Shown one piece after another: positions 10,689-20,700 of a stretch of DNA of 64,000 nucleotides. The stretch lies in NCBI GenBank assembly GCA_030844895.1, contig CM061229.1, forward strand, positions 122,091,682 through 122,155,681. The letters run 5' to 3'. The position numbers and the translations under genes were made by a program. Below the pieces are notes generated by a model. That model searched no databases, had not been told where the DNA came from, and worked only from the letters and a program-made list of their open reading frames with translations. The stretch's first letter is position 1. Every line of letters begins with the position of its first letter. This stretch comes from Ambrosia x helenae (taxonomy: Eukaryota; Streptophyta; Magnoliopsida; Asterales; Asteraceae).

Positions 10689-12575
10689 TGACGTGTGCGT
10701 AACTATACATATTTTACAATGGATTTTAACACACGTTTTTGCTTTAATATTTATAAAAATGGTTTCGACCTTCATATTAAAACACACACACTAGGGCAAG
10801 TGTACCCTGTCATATATGTAGTAAGTACAGATAAGAACCAAGTATCGATCCATGGACGCGCGCGGAGCAATTGTACTAAAACTCTGTCCCCGATTTACCA
10901 GTAGGAAAAGATAAGTTTGAGTTTTGTTTAAAACTAAATTAATTCTAAAACATGTAAATAACTTAACTACGACTCCAAATAGAAAATATAACTATATAAA
11001 CTATATTTTTGCCAATCCTAGCATGTTATCTAAATATAATAAGTAATATAGGCGTGTGATCAACATTCCCATTTTCCGACAGTTAGTGTCCCTTTCGGGC
11101 ATCCTAACATGACAACTATACAGAAAGCTAACACGAATACACACGTTAACCGCTTCAAGTCGTTCATTAGCGAGCAGCTGATATGATCTCACGCAGATCT
11201 TCTAAAGATAAGTTAGTCATCCGTTAAGAGTATTCTAACCTCACTAATTTAGGGAAGCGATACCGAATACACAACACAGCCACCTAAACTAGCATAAAGT
11301 AGAGCATTTCACAACCTATTCCATTTTACCAACTTTGACCCCAGATCTACTAAGATCGCCATTTTTACCAAAATAACTACCAAAGATCATTAACCGTGTC
11401 AAAGACTAGTAACGGCACCATTAGGCTTTTTAAACCCTTTTACGTGCCGGTAAGCATTTTTAACCGTTATTCGACTGAATTTAACCAAACCAATACCCGG
11501 TTACAGTTTCATGGCATAAACTATTTAACAAGTTAACTAGTCTACTACCGGACGATTAAACGGACGGTTTTTCAACATGTATCCGCCTAACACATTCGAC
11601 AATCGCTAAAGTCATTCAAATACAGCTACAAATCCATCAACAATGAAACAAGGTTGCGCTATGATCATCAAGATCTAATACGTGAAAAACGCCAAATTTA
11701 TACAAAACATGATTACATGCTAAACGAGTGTTTTTTCTACTAAAGATTACTAAACATGATTACTAGACTATAATGTATTTCATAAACAACACAAACAAGC
11801 TTAAACAAACTGATTTGAATCAAATGAAAGCATAATAGATCAAACCATAAAACTCGAATGTGATGGATTGGGTGATGATCGATGATCCGGATGAGTTCCC
11901 GAGCTCGTTCCTCGCCTTTGCAGCTGCTCACTTGTCCAGAAAATCGCCCAGAATCGCCTCTCCAAAACCCAATATTTGATCAGTGGGTTCTGCTCTGTTT
12001 TTATAGAAATTTTGATATTTGGCACGGCCGTGCGCATAAAGTGCACGGCCGTTACTTTAACTTTTTGAGTTGACGTGCATGTGGGCAAGTGGTTGGGCTG
12101 CTCCTGGAAATATCTAGATATTCCGCACGGCCGTGCACCTAAGGTGCACGGGCGTGCGGGTCTGGTTGTGGCCGAGTGCTGATGGTGCACTGCCTGGTGC
12201 ACTGGCAGTGCACCCGGGAACTTGAGTCGCACGGGCACCCGCACGGCAGTGCTGATCAGGGTGCCCGAGAACAATAGCTGCACGCCAGGTCGCACTGGCA
12301 GTGCAGCTCGTCTGTGTCCGAGAACAACGAGCCCGCACGGGCGTGCACCTGGGGTGCACGGCCGTGCCAATCTTCCAGACTTGGCTGATTTTGCCAAAAC
12401 TTTCCGTCTTGTCCGTTTTTCGCCCGGTTTCTTCGACTTTGTTCGTGGGACGTCGTTTAAGACCTGCAATAAACATATGAAGCGGTTAAGTACCGAATTC
12501 GTGCAATTATGGTCGAAAACGCGTAATTTGGGAGTTTAATCGGGGATTTAAATATGTATATTTTAACGTATATCA
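10689..12575 (-). repeat. 3' LTR of Athila element C
   Basis: On the plus strand it starts TGACGTGTGCG and ends ACGTATATCA (1887 bp), nearly identical to 22820-24707. It contains a GC-rich palindrome array at 12033-12372. The open frames across this array, for example near 11840-12469 on the minus strand, are side effects of its base composition and were not called as genes. Confidence 0.93.
12033..12372. repeat. GC-rich palindrome array in C's 3' LTR
   Basis: About nine dyad motifs cluster in 340 bp: GCACGGCCGTGC repeatedly, plus variants GCACGGGCGTGC and GCACTGGCAGTGC. In the last form both arms have changed together, so symmetry is kept while sequence changes. The surrounding LTR is AT-rich. 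The same array is in the other LTR at about 24152-24504, and related motifs occur at 15618-15760 and 16197-16334. Confidence 0.75.
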
Positions 12576-12614
12576 AACCTCCCCACACTTGAACTTTGCT
12601 TGTCCTCAAGCAAA
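12576..12614 (-). other. Polypurine tract of C with adjacent hairpin
   Basis: On the plus strand AACCTCCCCACACTTGAACTT follows the LTR directly (minus: AAGTGTGGGGAGG), the usual Athila/Tat plus-strand primer. Immediately beyond is a hairpin with an 8-bp stem TTTGCTTG / CAAGCAAA and loop TCCT (12595-12614). The same arrangement with a different stem recurs at 13851-13887. Confidence 0.85.
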
Positions 12615-13790
12615 CACTTAAACAGAAATAAACGAAAAACTCGCCAAGTGGCAACAAAGACAAAATATAGCCTGTACAGATGATAATAGACAAGCCCGAC
12701 AAAGGTATATAAACAGGTGATAAGATAACTAAACAGCAACGACTCACTTCCGATCTACAAACACGCAAACCCGTACACGACTCACAATGTTCACACACAC
12801 TCGGTTTTATTTATGATACATACGTGTAATGTGTATGTGTAAATCGCTCCATTGCCAAGACAATGAATCGTGCAATATCATAAGCTTGTCAAAAGATCCA
12901 GTCTTCACCAACTAACGTGTGAAAAAGCACAAATCAAGAGGTCTTGTAAGGGTTGTAATGTTAGGCAAAGGTAGGGGTGTGGAAAGGATATTTAAAGTGA
13001 CAAATCGGCTAAAACCCGGCGGTTATGTCTAACTAATAGCAACAACTACAACTGTACAATAAGAATTCTAATATAGGCGAATTTTCTTTTGAAACGGGCT
13101 AAACACAAACTTTTAACTTTAAAGCTCTAAAAACTGCTCGAATCACTGCTAATTCACCCTATTTTAGGGTGTTCTATTTTTTTGGATTTTTTTTATATAC
13201 ATATCTATGATATATATATACTAAACAGAAACTGAAATATAATCAACAAACGGGTTCTAAATATATAAACCCGAAACGAACTATTTACAACGTAAAAACT
13301 AGTCAAACAATAACCTAAACCGAGCTTTAACACAAAAAGGTTTAAAAGAAAAAGGCTATTTGGTTTAGTGGTGAAATGGTGTGGTAAATAAGAAAAAACA
13401 CGGGATTAGGTTCAACATGGTTAACTAGTGGATAATATATGGGTGCGGGAAACAGATAGAACGAAAAGAAAAGGCTAAATCAAAAGGGTATCCTAAATGC
13501 CTCAATCATGTTCGTACAATCTCACACGTATCTGGTCTAAACAAGTATACTAGTGACAAGTTCTAAACTGCACAAAACATCCGGCTCACTCGCAAGCATG
13601 TCAAAGAAATGTAATCTATTTTAAGGCACGAACGCTCACGTAACCGGAAGGAAATGGGTGCAAGTGTACGAATATAACACGCTCGTATCTCATCTGTTTG
13701 TCGCGCCTCGAGTTATCTTTGTCAAAAATTAGTACGGCTTGATGTTTATAAGAGAATATATACATATATGTACTTTTAAAGTTTTTTTTT

Positions 13791-13826
<36 letters not shown>

Positions 13827-13850
13827 AGAGGACAAACACGATTATAATCC
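12615..13850 (-). other. Non-coding 3' region of element C
   Basis: About 1.2 kb between the terminal and the second polypurine tract. It is AT-rich with an AT dinucleotide run at 13794-13824, and I saw no convincing open frame. Confidence 0.6.
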
Positions 13851-13887
13851 CTCCCCACACTTGAACTTCACATTGTCCCCAATGTGA
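13851..13887 (-). other. Second polypurine tract with hairpin, downstream of the env-position ORF
   Basis: CTCCCCACACTTGAACTT is repeated exactly (13851-13868). It is again followed by an 8-bp stem, TCACATTG / CAATGTGA, with loop TCCC (13868-13887). Stem length and loop type match the terminal module while the stem sequence differs. It may prime an extra plus strand, or be a relic of an older 3' end; this is inference. Confidence 0.7.
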
Positions 13888-14226
13888 CAATAGAAAGCGT
13901 TTATGAATTAGCTATCTATAGTGGGAAAAAGGAGAATAATACTCCCCTTTAGTCGATAACTCGAAAAGTACGGTGATCGCATTGAGCATCCATACCGGTG
14001 CTCGCCGTTTCCTGCACTATCACCATTCTTGACAAAACCAAAAGACATCAAACACATCCGTACATCATCACAATTATTCAAACAAAGCAAATATACTGAA
14101 AATTAAAGTGCAGAAAAGTAAATAGTTCAAATGCAAAAACTAAAAAGTCTTGGGTACGCAGACCCGAATACGAAATGCATAAATAAATAAAAAGTACTAA
14201 CAAATGCATGCAATAGATTGCCGTGG
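13888..14226 (-). other. Spacer 3' of the env-position ORF
   Basis: About 340 bp between the env-position ORF and the second polypurine tract. No motif or coding frame was recognised. Confidence 0.5.
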
Positions 14227-15525
14227 CTACTGGTCGTCGTCGTGGTGCTGACCGGAGCTTCCTGGCTGGTCGCCAGGAGCACCATAAGGGAATGAGGGAG
14301 GGTTACTGAAATAACCCGGATGCACCTGCTCTAACCCAGCGAAAAGGTACACAAAACTGTGCCTGACATCCTGCTGCACACGATCCATAGTGGACCGCAT
14401 GTACTGTTGGTCCTGCCTGATCTCCACCTGGTTTGCACCGATGTTGTGCATGTTCAGCTCCATCGCCTGGAACCGCTGGTAGAACTCAGGGTATGTCGGG
14501 ATGCCTGGAGGCCACTGCTGGTCCTGGGGCTGGAAGTGCTGAGGAGAGTGGTGTGGAATGTCGTGTGGCGCGTCACCACCGCCTCCTGCATGCTGCTCCT
14601 GCATCTCCTCATCCTCCTCGCCCTGTGGTGGCACGGGGTCCCATATAATATCCTGACTAGTAAGTCGTGGACCTCCGTCCGTGTCAGCTAGCAGGTTCTG
14701 AGACCTGAGTGATCTAAAGTCCAGCATAACCCCATTAGTTACCCATGTCAGCGTGGCCCTGACCTCGTCGGTCAGAACTCCCAGTGCCATCGCAATCTGG
14801 GTGACGTACTCCCCGCCATGGATCTCACTCCCGTCCTTGGTGCCCCCAGCAGTGAGAAAGAACTCGGCCATTCGTGCGGCCAAGTTCAGCGGGGCATCCA
14901 CGTAGAAATGATACAGATAGAGAAGATCGGGAGTGGGACAGTTCCCTGAACTGTCCTTTCGGCCACAGATCGTGTGGCTGAACATATGGTGCAAGAGGCG
15001 GAGTAGCGGGTCCTTAATCCTAGTGGCCTTGGCAGACCTCGGATTATAAGGTCCACCAACGGCAATGGATGCCCAAAATGCGGCCCGCTCGTCATTATCC
15101 ACGAAGCTGTGGATCCCGTAAAAATCCTCAGAGTCAGTCTCTAAATGCTCATATATCCCCAGCTTCCTTCCCAGTCGCGCAACCGACCAATGGTACCATT
15201 TTCCACAAAGCCTAAACCGAATGTCTTTCGAATGGAAGTCCTTATACACCCCCTCCTTTGGTTTTTTGTAGGAGAAGGATGATAAGAACTCGATCGTAAT
15301 CTCTCTGTAAACAGGCTGGTTTATACTCAGCAGTTTCGCCATCTGGGGCGAGACAAATCCATCATATCGTTCACGCTGATTCAGCGCGGTGAGTAGGTCT
15401 AAGTTAAGCCGAATAGGAACACCGAATGAGTTCCTCCTACCCCAGAGCTTCATGAACTTGTCAATACATGGCGCTTCCTTTTTGTCACGGTTGTCAAAGC
15501 CGAGGAAATCATGAGCCATCTGCAT
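14227..15525 (-). CDS. Athila-type ORF in the envelope position
   Basis: This 432-residue intact frame lies between pol and the 3' LTR, where Athila elements keep their third ORF. The N-terminal 270 residues look like the ATHILA ORF-1 family: a globular region with GRRNSFGVPIRLNLDLL near residue 30, FRLCGKWYHWSVARLGRKLG near 105 and LYLYHFYVDAPLNLAARMAEF near 200. The C-terminal part is low-complexity and acidic (EEDEEMQEQHAGGGG), then Gln/Pro-rich, with a possible coiled coil and a tail ending HHDDDQ. I saw no signal peptide and no convincing membrane segment, so envelope function is not supported. The ATG at 15525 is the first in frame after a GC-palindrome spacer. Role unknown. Confidence 0.75.
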   Translation of the reverse strand: MQMAHDFLGFDNRDKKEAPCIDKFMKLWGRRNSFGVPIRLNLDLLTALNQRERYDGFVSPQMAKLLSINQPVYREITIEFLSSFSYKKPKEGVYKDFHSKDIRFRLCGKWYHWSVARLGRKLGIYEHLETDSEDFYGIHSFVDNDERAAFWASIAVGGPYNPRSAKATRIKDPLLRLLHHMFSHTICGRKDSSGNCPTPDLLYLYHFYVDAPLNLAARMAEFFLTAGGTKDGSEIHGGEYVTQIAMALGVLTDEVRATLTWVTNGVMLDFRSLRSQNLLADTDGGPRLTSQDIIWDPVPPQGEEDEEMQEQHAGGGGDAPHDIPHHSPQHFQPQDQQWPPGIPTYPEFYQRFQAMELNMHNIGANQVEIRQDQQYMRSTMDRVQQDVRHSFVYLFAGLEQVHPGYFSNPPSFPYGAPGDQPGSSGQHHDDDQ

Positions 15526-16623
15526 GCAAAAATTAATATACAGCTGTTAGTACACAAAAAACGGAGGTCCCGGATGCCCAAAACGGACCTGCGCGCATTC
15601 TGACCTGATCTGTTACTGATGCACGGCCGTGCAGCTATGGTGCACGGGCGTGCAGGCCTGGTTTTTCAGGTCAGAAGCTGCACGCCGGGTTGCACTGGCA
15701 GTGCAGCCTGATTTCTTGGCCCGCACGGTCACGCGCACGACCGTGCAGCTGACCGTGCACAGTCCCAGATTATCGAAAAATTGCACAACAACACCCATAT
15801 CTCTCTAAGGTTGCAAATAAACTCATAATATCAGTGATTTGGGCCTGGGTGTGCACGGTTTTAACATCAACAACAAAAAACTATACTACATTAAACTAAA
15901 ACAAACCAAAATTAGTGGGTTTATTAAATTTTATGAAGAAAACCCACAAATCTTGCCCTAAAAATCAAAAGTAAGACAGATCTAAACTAAAAATACATAA
16001 AATAGGTGCAATATTATGAAGGGGTTCATACCTTAGTTGATTTGGAAGGAAAAGGGCGAAGATTCAAGGCTAAAGATGATGATTTTCGGCTTTTTTAGAG
16101 GTTTGGAATGGGTGTGCAGCCGCAAGTGCTAGGGTTAGGCAAGTTATGAAATTAAAAATGTATTTATAGTCGTGATTTTGGGCTGGGCTTTTTTGCCCGC
16201 ACGGTCGTGCGCCTCGGCCACACGGCCGTGCACCCTTCTTGCACTACCCCTTGCACGCCTGTGCTGATCAGGCTTGCTGGTCAGCCAGGTCCGCACGGCC
16301 GTGCACATGTTTCGCACGGCCGTGCACAGTCTGCAGAGTTGCAGAATTTGCAGTCTGCAGCTGCGCAGCCACCATGTTTAGTCCGAAAACATCATTTTAA
16401 ACCAATTAAACCTGTTTGTCGACTGTTCACGCTCTATTGCTCCTTCCCGCTTTGTTCAAAACCGGTACGAACCTGCACAATACTCGAAACAACGTTAAAC
16501 TACGAAAATTAAAATAAAGCAAGAAATATATACACTAATTACATATTTACCCTTTGGCGCGCCCATACACGCCGTGCTATATTTATTAACGAGTCGCTAG
16601 CTAGACTCACTTCCCCGCACTTA
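15526..16623 (-). other. Spacer between pol and the env-position ORF, with GC palindromes
   Basis: About 1.1 kb without a credible gene. Palindrome clusters of the GCACGGCCGTGC type lie at 15618-15760 and 16197-16334, the same motif family as in the LTRs. A weak polypurine-like stretch (plus: CTTCCCCGCACTT) lies at about 16609-16621. The sequence just 5' of the ORF may hold a splice acceptor for its messenger, not identified. Confidence 0.6.
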
Positions 16624-17764
16624 TTAGGCGCGCGGGTCGTAGAGATCGATCATCTCCACGGATTTGTCAACCGGTCCATCAATGTAAACTTTGAGGCGAT
16701 GACCGTTGACTTTGAAAGTCACACCCTCCGAATTTTCAATCGAAACAGTCCCGTAAGGATATACTTCCTTAACAGTGTACGGTCCTGTCCACCGGGATTT
16801 CAACTTTCCTGGAAAGAGACGCAGGCGCGAGTTGTAAAGCAGGACCAAGTCGCCTACCTGAAAATCTTCTCGGTGTTTCAGGCGACTGTCGTGCAACTTC
16901 TACGTGCGCTCTCTGTACAATATCGAGCTCTCGTAGGCTTGTTGCCTAAGCTCCTCCAGCTCGTTAATCTGTAAGAAACGGGTCTCACCGCCGATCTTAA
17001 GATCCAAATTTGCCGTTTTTAGAGCCCAGAATGCCCTATGCTCCAGCTCGACTGGGAGATGACACGCTTTGCCATAGACAAGCCTAAAGGGAGTCGTCCC
17101 AATAGGCGTCTTGTAAGCCGTCCTAAAGGCCCACAGCGCGTCATCAAGCTTGTCCGCCCAATCCTTGCGGTTTTGATTAACCGACCGCTCAAGGATTCGC
17201 TTCAATCCACGGTTAGTGACCTCCACCTGTCCACTTGTCTGTGGATGATACGGGGTGGATAACCTGTGGTGGACACCATAACGTGCTAACGCGCGATCAA
17301 GCTGCGCATTGCAGAAATGCGTGCCACGGTCACTAATCAATGCCTTTGGGGCACCAAACCGTGAGAACAAGCTCCTAACAAACCTACTACAACTCGGGCA
17401 TCATTTGTGGAGAGGGCTTGCGCCTCGGCCCACTTTGATACGTAATCAACAGCCACGAGTATATATCTATTGCCCCGTGAGGAGGGGAACGGTCCCATGA
17501 AGTCTATGCCCCAAATGTCAAAGACCTCACAGACTTGAATCGGGTTTTGCGGCATTTGGTCGCGTGCCGATATGTTCTTCGCCCTCTGGCACGAATCACA
17601 AGCACCAACCAGTATCTGGGCGTCACGAAAGAGTGTGGGCCAGTAAAACCCGGAGTCTAACACTTTCTTAGCAGTGTAATTCGCTCCATGGTGACCTCCG
17701 GTAGGCCCCTCGTGACAATCGCGCAAGATCTGCGCCGCCTCCACCCCAAACACACAACGGCGAA
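16624..17764 (-). pseudogene. Integrase part of element C pol, broken by one frameshift and one stop
   Basis: It continues gag-pol after the frameshift at about 17768. The zinc region shows HEGPTGGHHGAN and CDSCQRAKN, then the catalytic core IDFMGPFPSSRGN, ISDRGTHFCN and YHPQTSGQVEVTNR. The C-terminal part is FQVGDLVLLYNSRLRLFPGK to RLKVYIDG. A one-base loss near 17375 splits the core. An in-frame TAG at 16900-16902 precedes KLHDSRLKHRE; it may derive from CAG by one transition. Together with the loss in a G-run near 17770 this makes three lesions. Known role: insertion of element cDNA into chromosomes. Confidence 0.88.
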
Positions 17765-20700
17765 TCAACTGATCCGCCCGACCCGGAACAAAAATGGGTC
17801 ATCCCAGAAGTAATGCTTTAGGTCCGCGAAGAACTTCCTCTTTTGTTGGTGCGACAATCCTTTGATGAGGATCCCGCACTCGAGGTAGTTCGCAAAATCC
17901 GCGAACCATGGTGATACATCTTCCACCGACTCGACGCTCATCAAGAACTCGTGGGGAAAGTTGTCATTAATGGTATCCCACGCGCAGTTCTCGGCACCAT
18001 CATGCTCGAGCCTGGACAGATGATCAGCAGCGACATTCAGGGCACCCTTCTTGTCCTGAATCTCTATATCGAACTCCTGCAGCAACAGGATCCACCTAAT
18101 CAGGCGCGGTTTCGCGTCCTGTTTGCTGAAAAGGTATCGGATCGCTGCATGGTCCGTATAGACGATGGTCTTCGACAGCACCAAATATGATCTAAACTTG
18201 TCGAACGCAAATACTACAGCAAGAAGCTCTTTTTCAGTCGTGGTGTAATGCACCTGAGCATCATGTAGAGTCTTACTCGCGTAGTAGATCGGGTGGAAGT
18301 GCTTGTCCTTCCGCTGTCCCAAGACCGCCCCTATCGCGAAGTCACTCGCGTCGCACATAATCTCGAATGGCAGCTCCCAGTCGGGTGCTACCAATATAGG
18401 GGCCTCAACAAGCAAACGCTTTAGAAGGCCAAATGCCTTCACACACTCTGCAACAAACACAAACGGTGCATCCTTTTCCAACAAACGGGTCATCGGTCGG
18501 GCGATCTTTGAAAAGTCTTTGATGAATCGCCTGTAAAATCCCGCATGACCAAAAAAGCTGCGGATCGCTCTGACAGAGGAGGGTGGAGGGAGCCTAGAGA
18601 TGATATCTACTTTGGCAGGATCAACCTCCAACCCACTTTGGGAGACCTTATGCCCCAGGACTATTCCTTCCTTCACCATGAAGTGGCATTTTTCCCAGTT
18701 TAGCACAAGACTGGTCTCTTCACACCTCTGAAGCATCCGCTCCAGGTTCCCCAGACACTGATCGAACGAACTCCCAAAAACGGAAAAATCATCCATGAAC
18801 ACCTCCATGGAGTCCTCGATCATGTCATGGAAAATGGCAACCATGCAACGCTGGAAGGTCGCCGGCGCATTGCACAGCCCAAATGGCATACGCCTGTAGG
18901 CGAATGTGCCAAAAGGGCATGTGAAGGTCGTCTTATCCTGGTCCACAGGATCGATAGGGATCTGAAAGTATCCAGAGAAACCATCAAGGAAACAGTAGTA
19001 CAACTTCCCCGACAGTCGTTCCAACATCTGATCGATGAATGGAAGCGGGAAGTGATCCTTGCGGGTGGCGTCATTGAGCTTGCGATAGTCAATGCAAACT
19101 CTCCACCCCGTGACGGTCCTCGTAGGAATCAGCTCATTCCTATCATTTGTGACCACCGTCATGCCACCCTTCTTGGGCACGACGTGCACAGGACTAACCC
19201 AAACAGAGTCCGAGATGGGATATATCAATCCAGCATCAAGCAGTTTAATTACCTCGGATTTAACAACATCTTGCATGTTCGGGTTCAGACGCCTCTGGTG
19301 CTGCGCACAAGGCTTGTAGACATCCTCCATCAAGATTTTATGAGTACAGAAAGAGGGATTAATCCCCTTGATGTCTACGATCTTCCAGGCAATTGCCCGT
19401 TTATGAAGTTTCAGAACTCTCAACAACTCGCTCTTTTCTTCCACAGTCAATGAAGACGATATGATCACCGGTAGACGCCCCTCCTCATCCAGAAATGCAT
19501 ACTCGAGATGCGGCGGGAGCTCCTTCAGCTCTAGAGACGGTGGGTCCTCAACAGACGGTTTCGCCTTCTCCTCTTCCTCTCGCTCAATTTCCACAAAACG
19601 CTCTGGACTTTGGGAACCATCATCACCGATCTGATAGACCGGCTGCTCATCTATATGGCCCTCCTGCATAATGCCATCTAGGTTCCCCCACAACAGATGT
19701 GTGTCCGAAACATCTCTCTCCCAAGCACCTCTGACATGAGAGCTGACACACTGGTCTACTATATCAAGATAGTATAGTGTATCGTCTTGGCTCTCAGGAT
19801 GGCACATCGACCTCTGAATGTCAAAAGTCACGTGCTCATCATTGACTCGGAGTGTGATCTGGCCCGCAGCCACGTCAACAATCGTCCTTGCCGTGTTAAG
19901 GAAAGGACGTCCGAGAATCAAAGGGACTTTAGAGTCCTCATCCATATCTAGGATAACAAAGTCCACAGGGAAAACAAATTTGTCAATCTTGACAAGCATA
20001 TTTTCTACAAACCCCCGTGGATACTTGATCGAACGATCAGCGAGGCGAATACTCATCCTGGTGGGTGAAGGTTCACCCAGATCCAACTTCTCGAAAACCT
20101 TATAAGGCATAAGGTTTATGCTGGCCCCCAAGTCTGCGAGTGCATTACTGACAGTCATATCACCTATCAGACAAGGGATGGTAAAGCTACCAGGATCGCC
20201 CATTTTCATGGGCAGTCTATTCTGCAGAATTGCAGAGCAGTTCTCGTTCAATAGAACGCAGGACAGGTCCTCAAGTTTTTGCTTATTTGTGAGGATGTCC
20301 TTCAAGAATTTGGCATACTTAGGCATCTGTGCTAAGGCCTCAACAAACGGGATGTTTATATGTAGCTGCTTGAACAGCTCGAGAAATTTCCCGTATTGCG
20401 CCTCGTCTTTCTGCTTCCTAAGTCTACCAGGATATGGAACAGGAGGAGTGTAGTCAGTGACTGGCTTCGGCAGCTGTGCTGTACTTGCTGGGACTCGCCT
20501 AGCGTGCACCTCGTCCGAAGACTCAGTCTGGACCGTCTCAGTGATCGGTGGTGAGCCCGATGTGTCAGGTCCCGTGGTTTTACCACTCCTCGTCGTTATG
20601 GCATTCACATGCCCCCTTGGATTAGGCTCAGTGTTGCCTGGGAGACCACCCTGCTGTCTCTCAGACATCATCTTTGCCATCTGGCCAACCTGGTTCTCTA

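Noticed and set aside
11840..12469. 209-residue minus-strand open frame in C's LTR, repeated near 24059-24601
   Set aside because: It is created by the stop-poor GC-palindrome array, opens equally in other frames and strands, and shows no domain.
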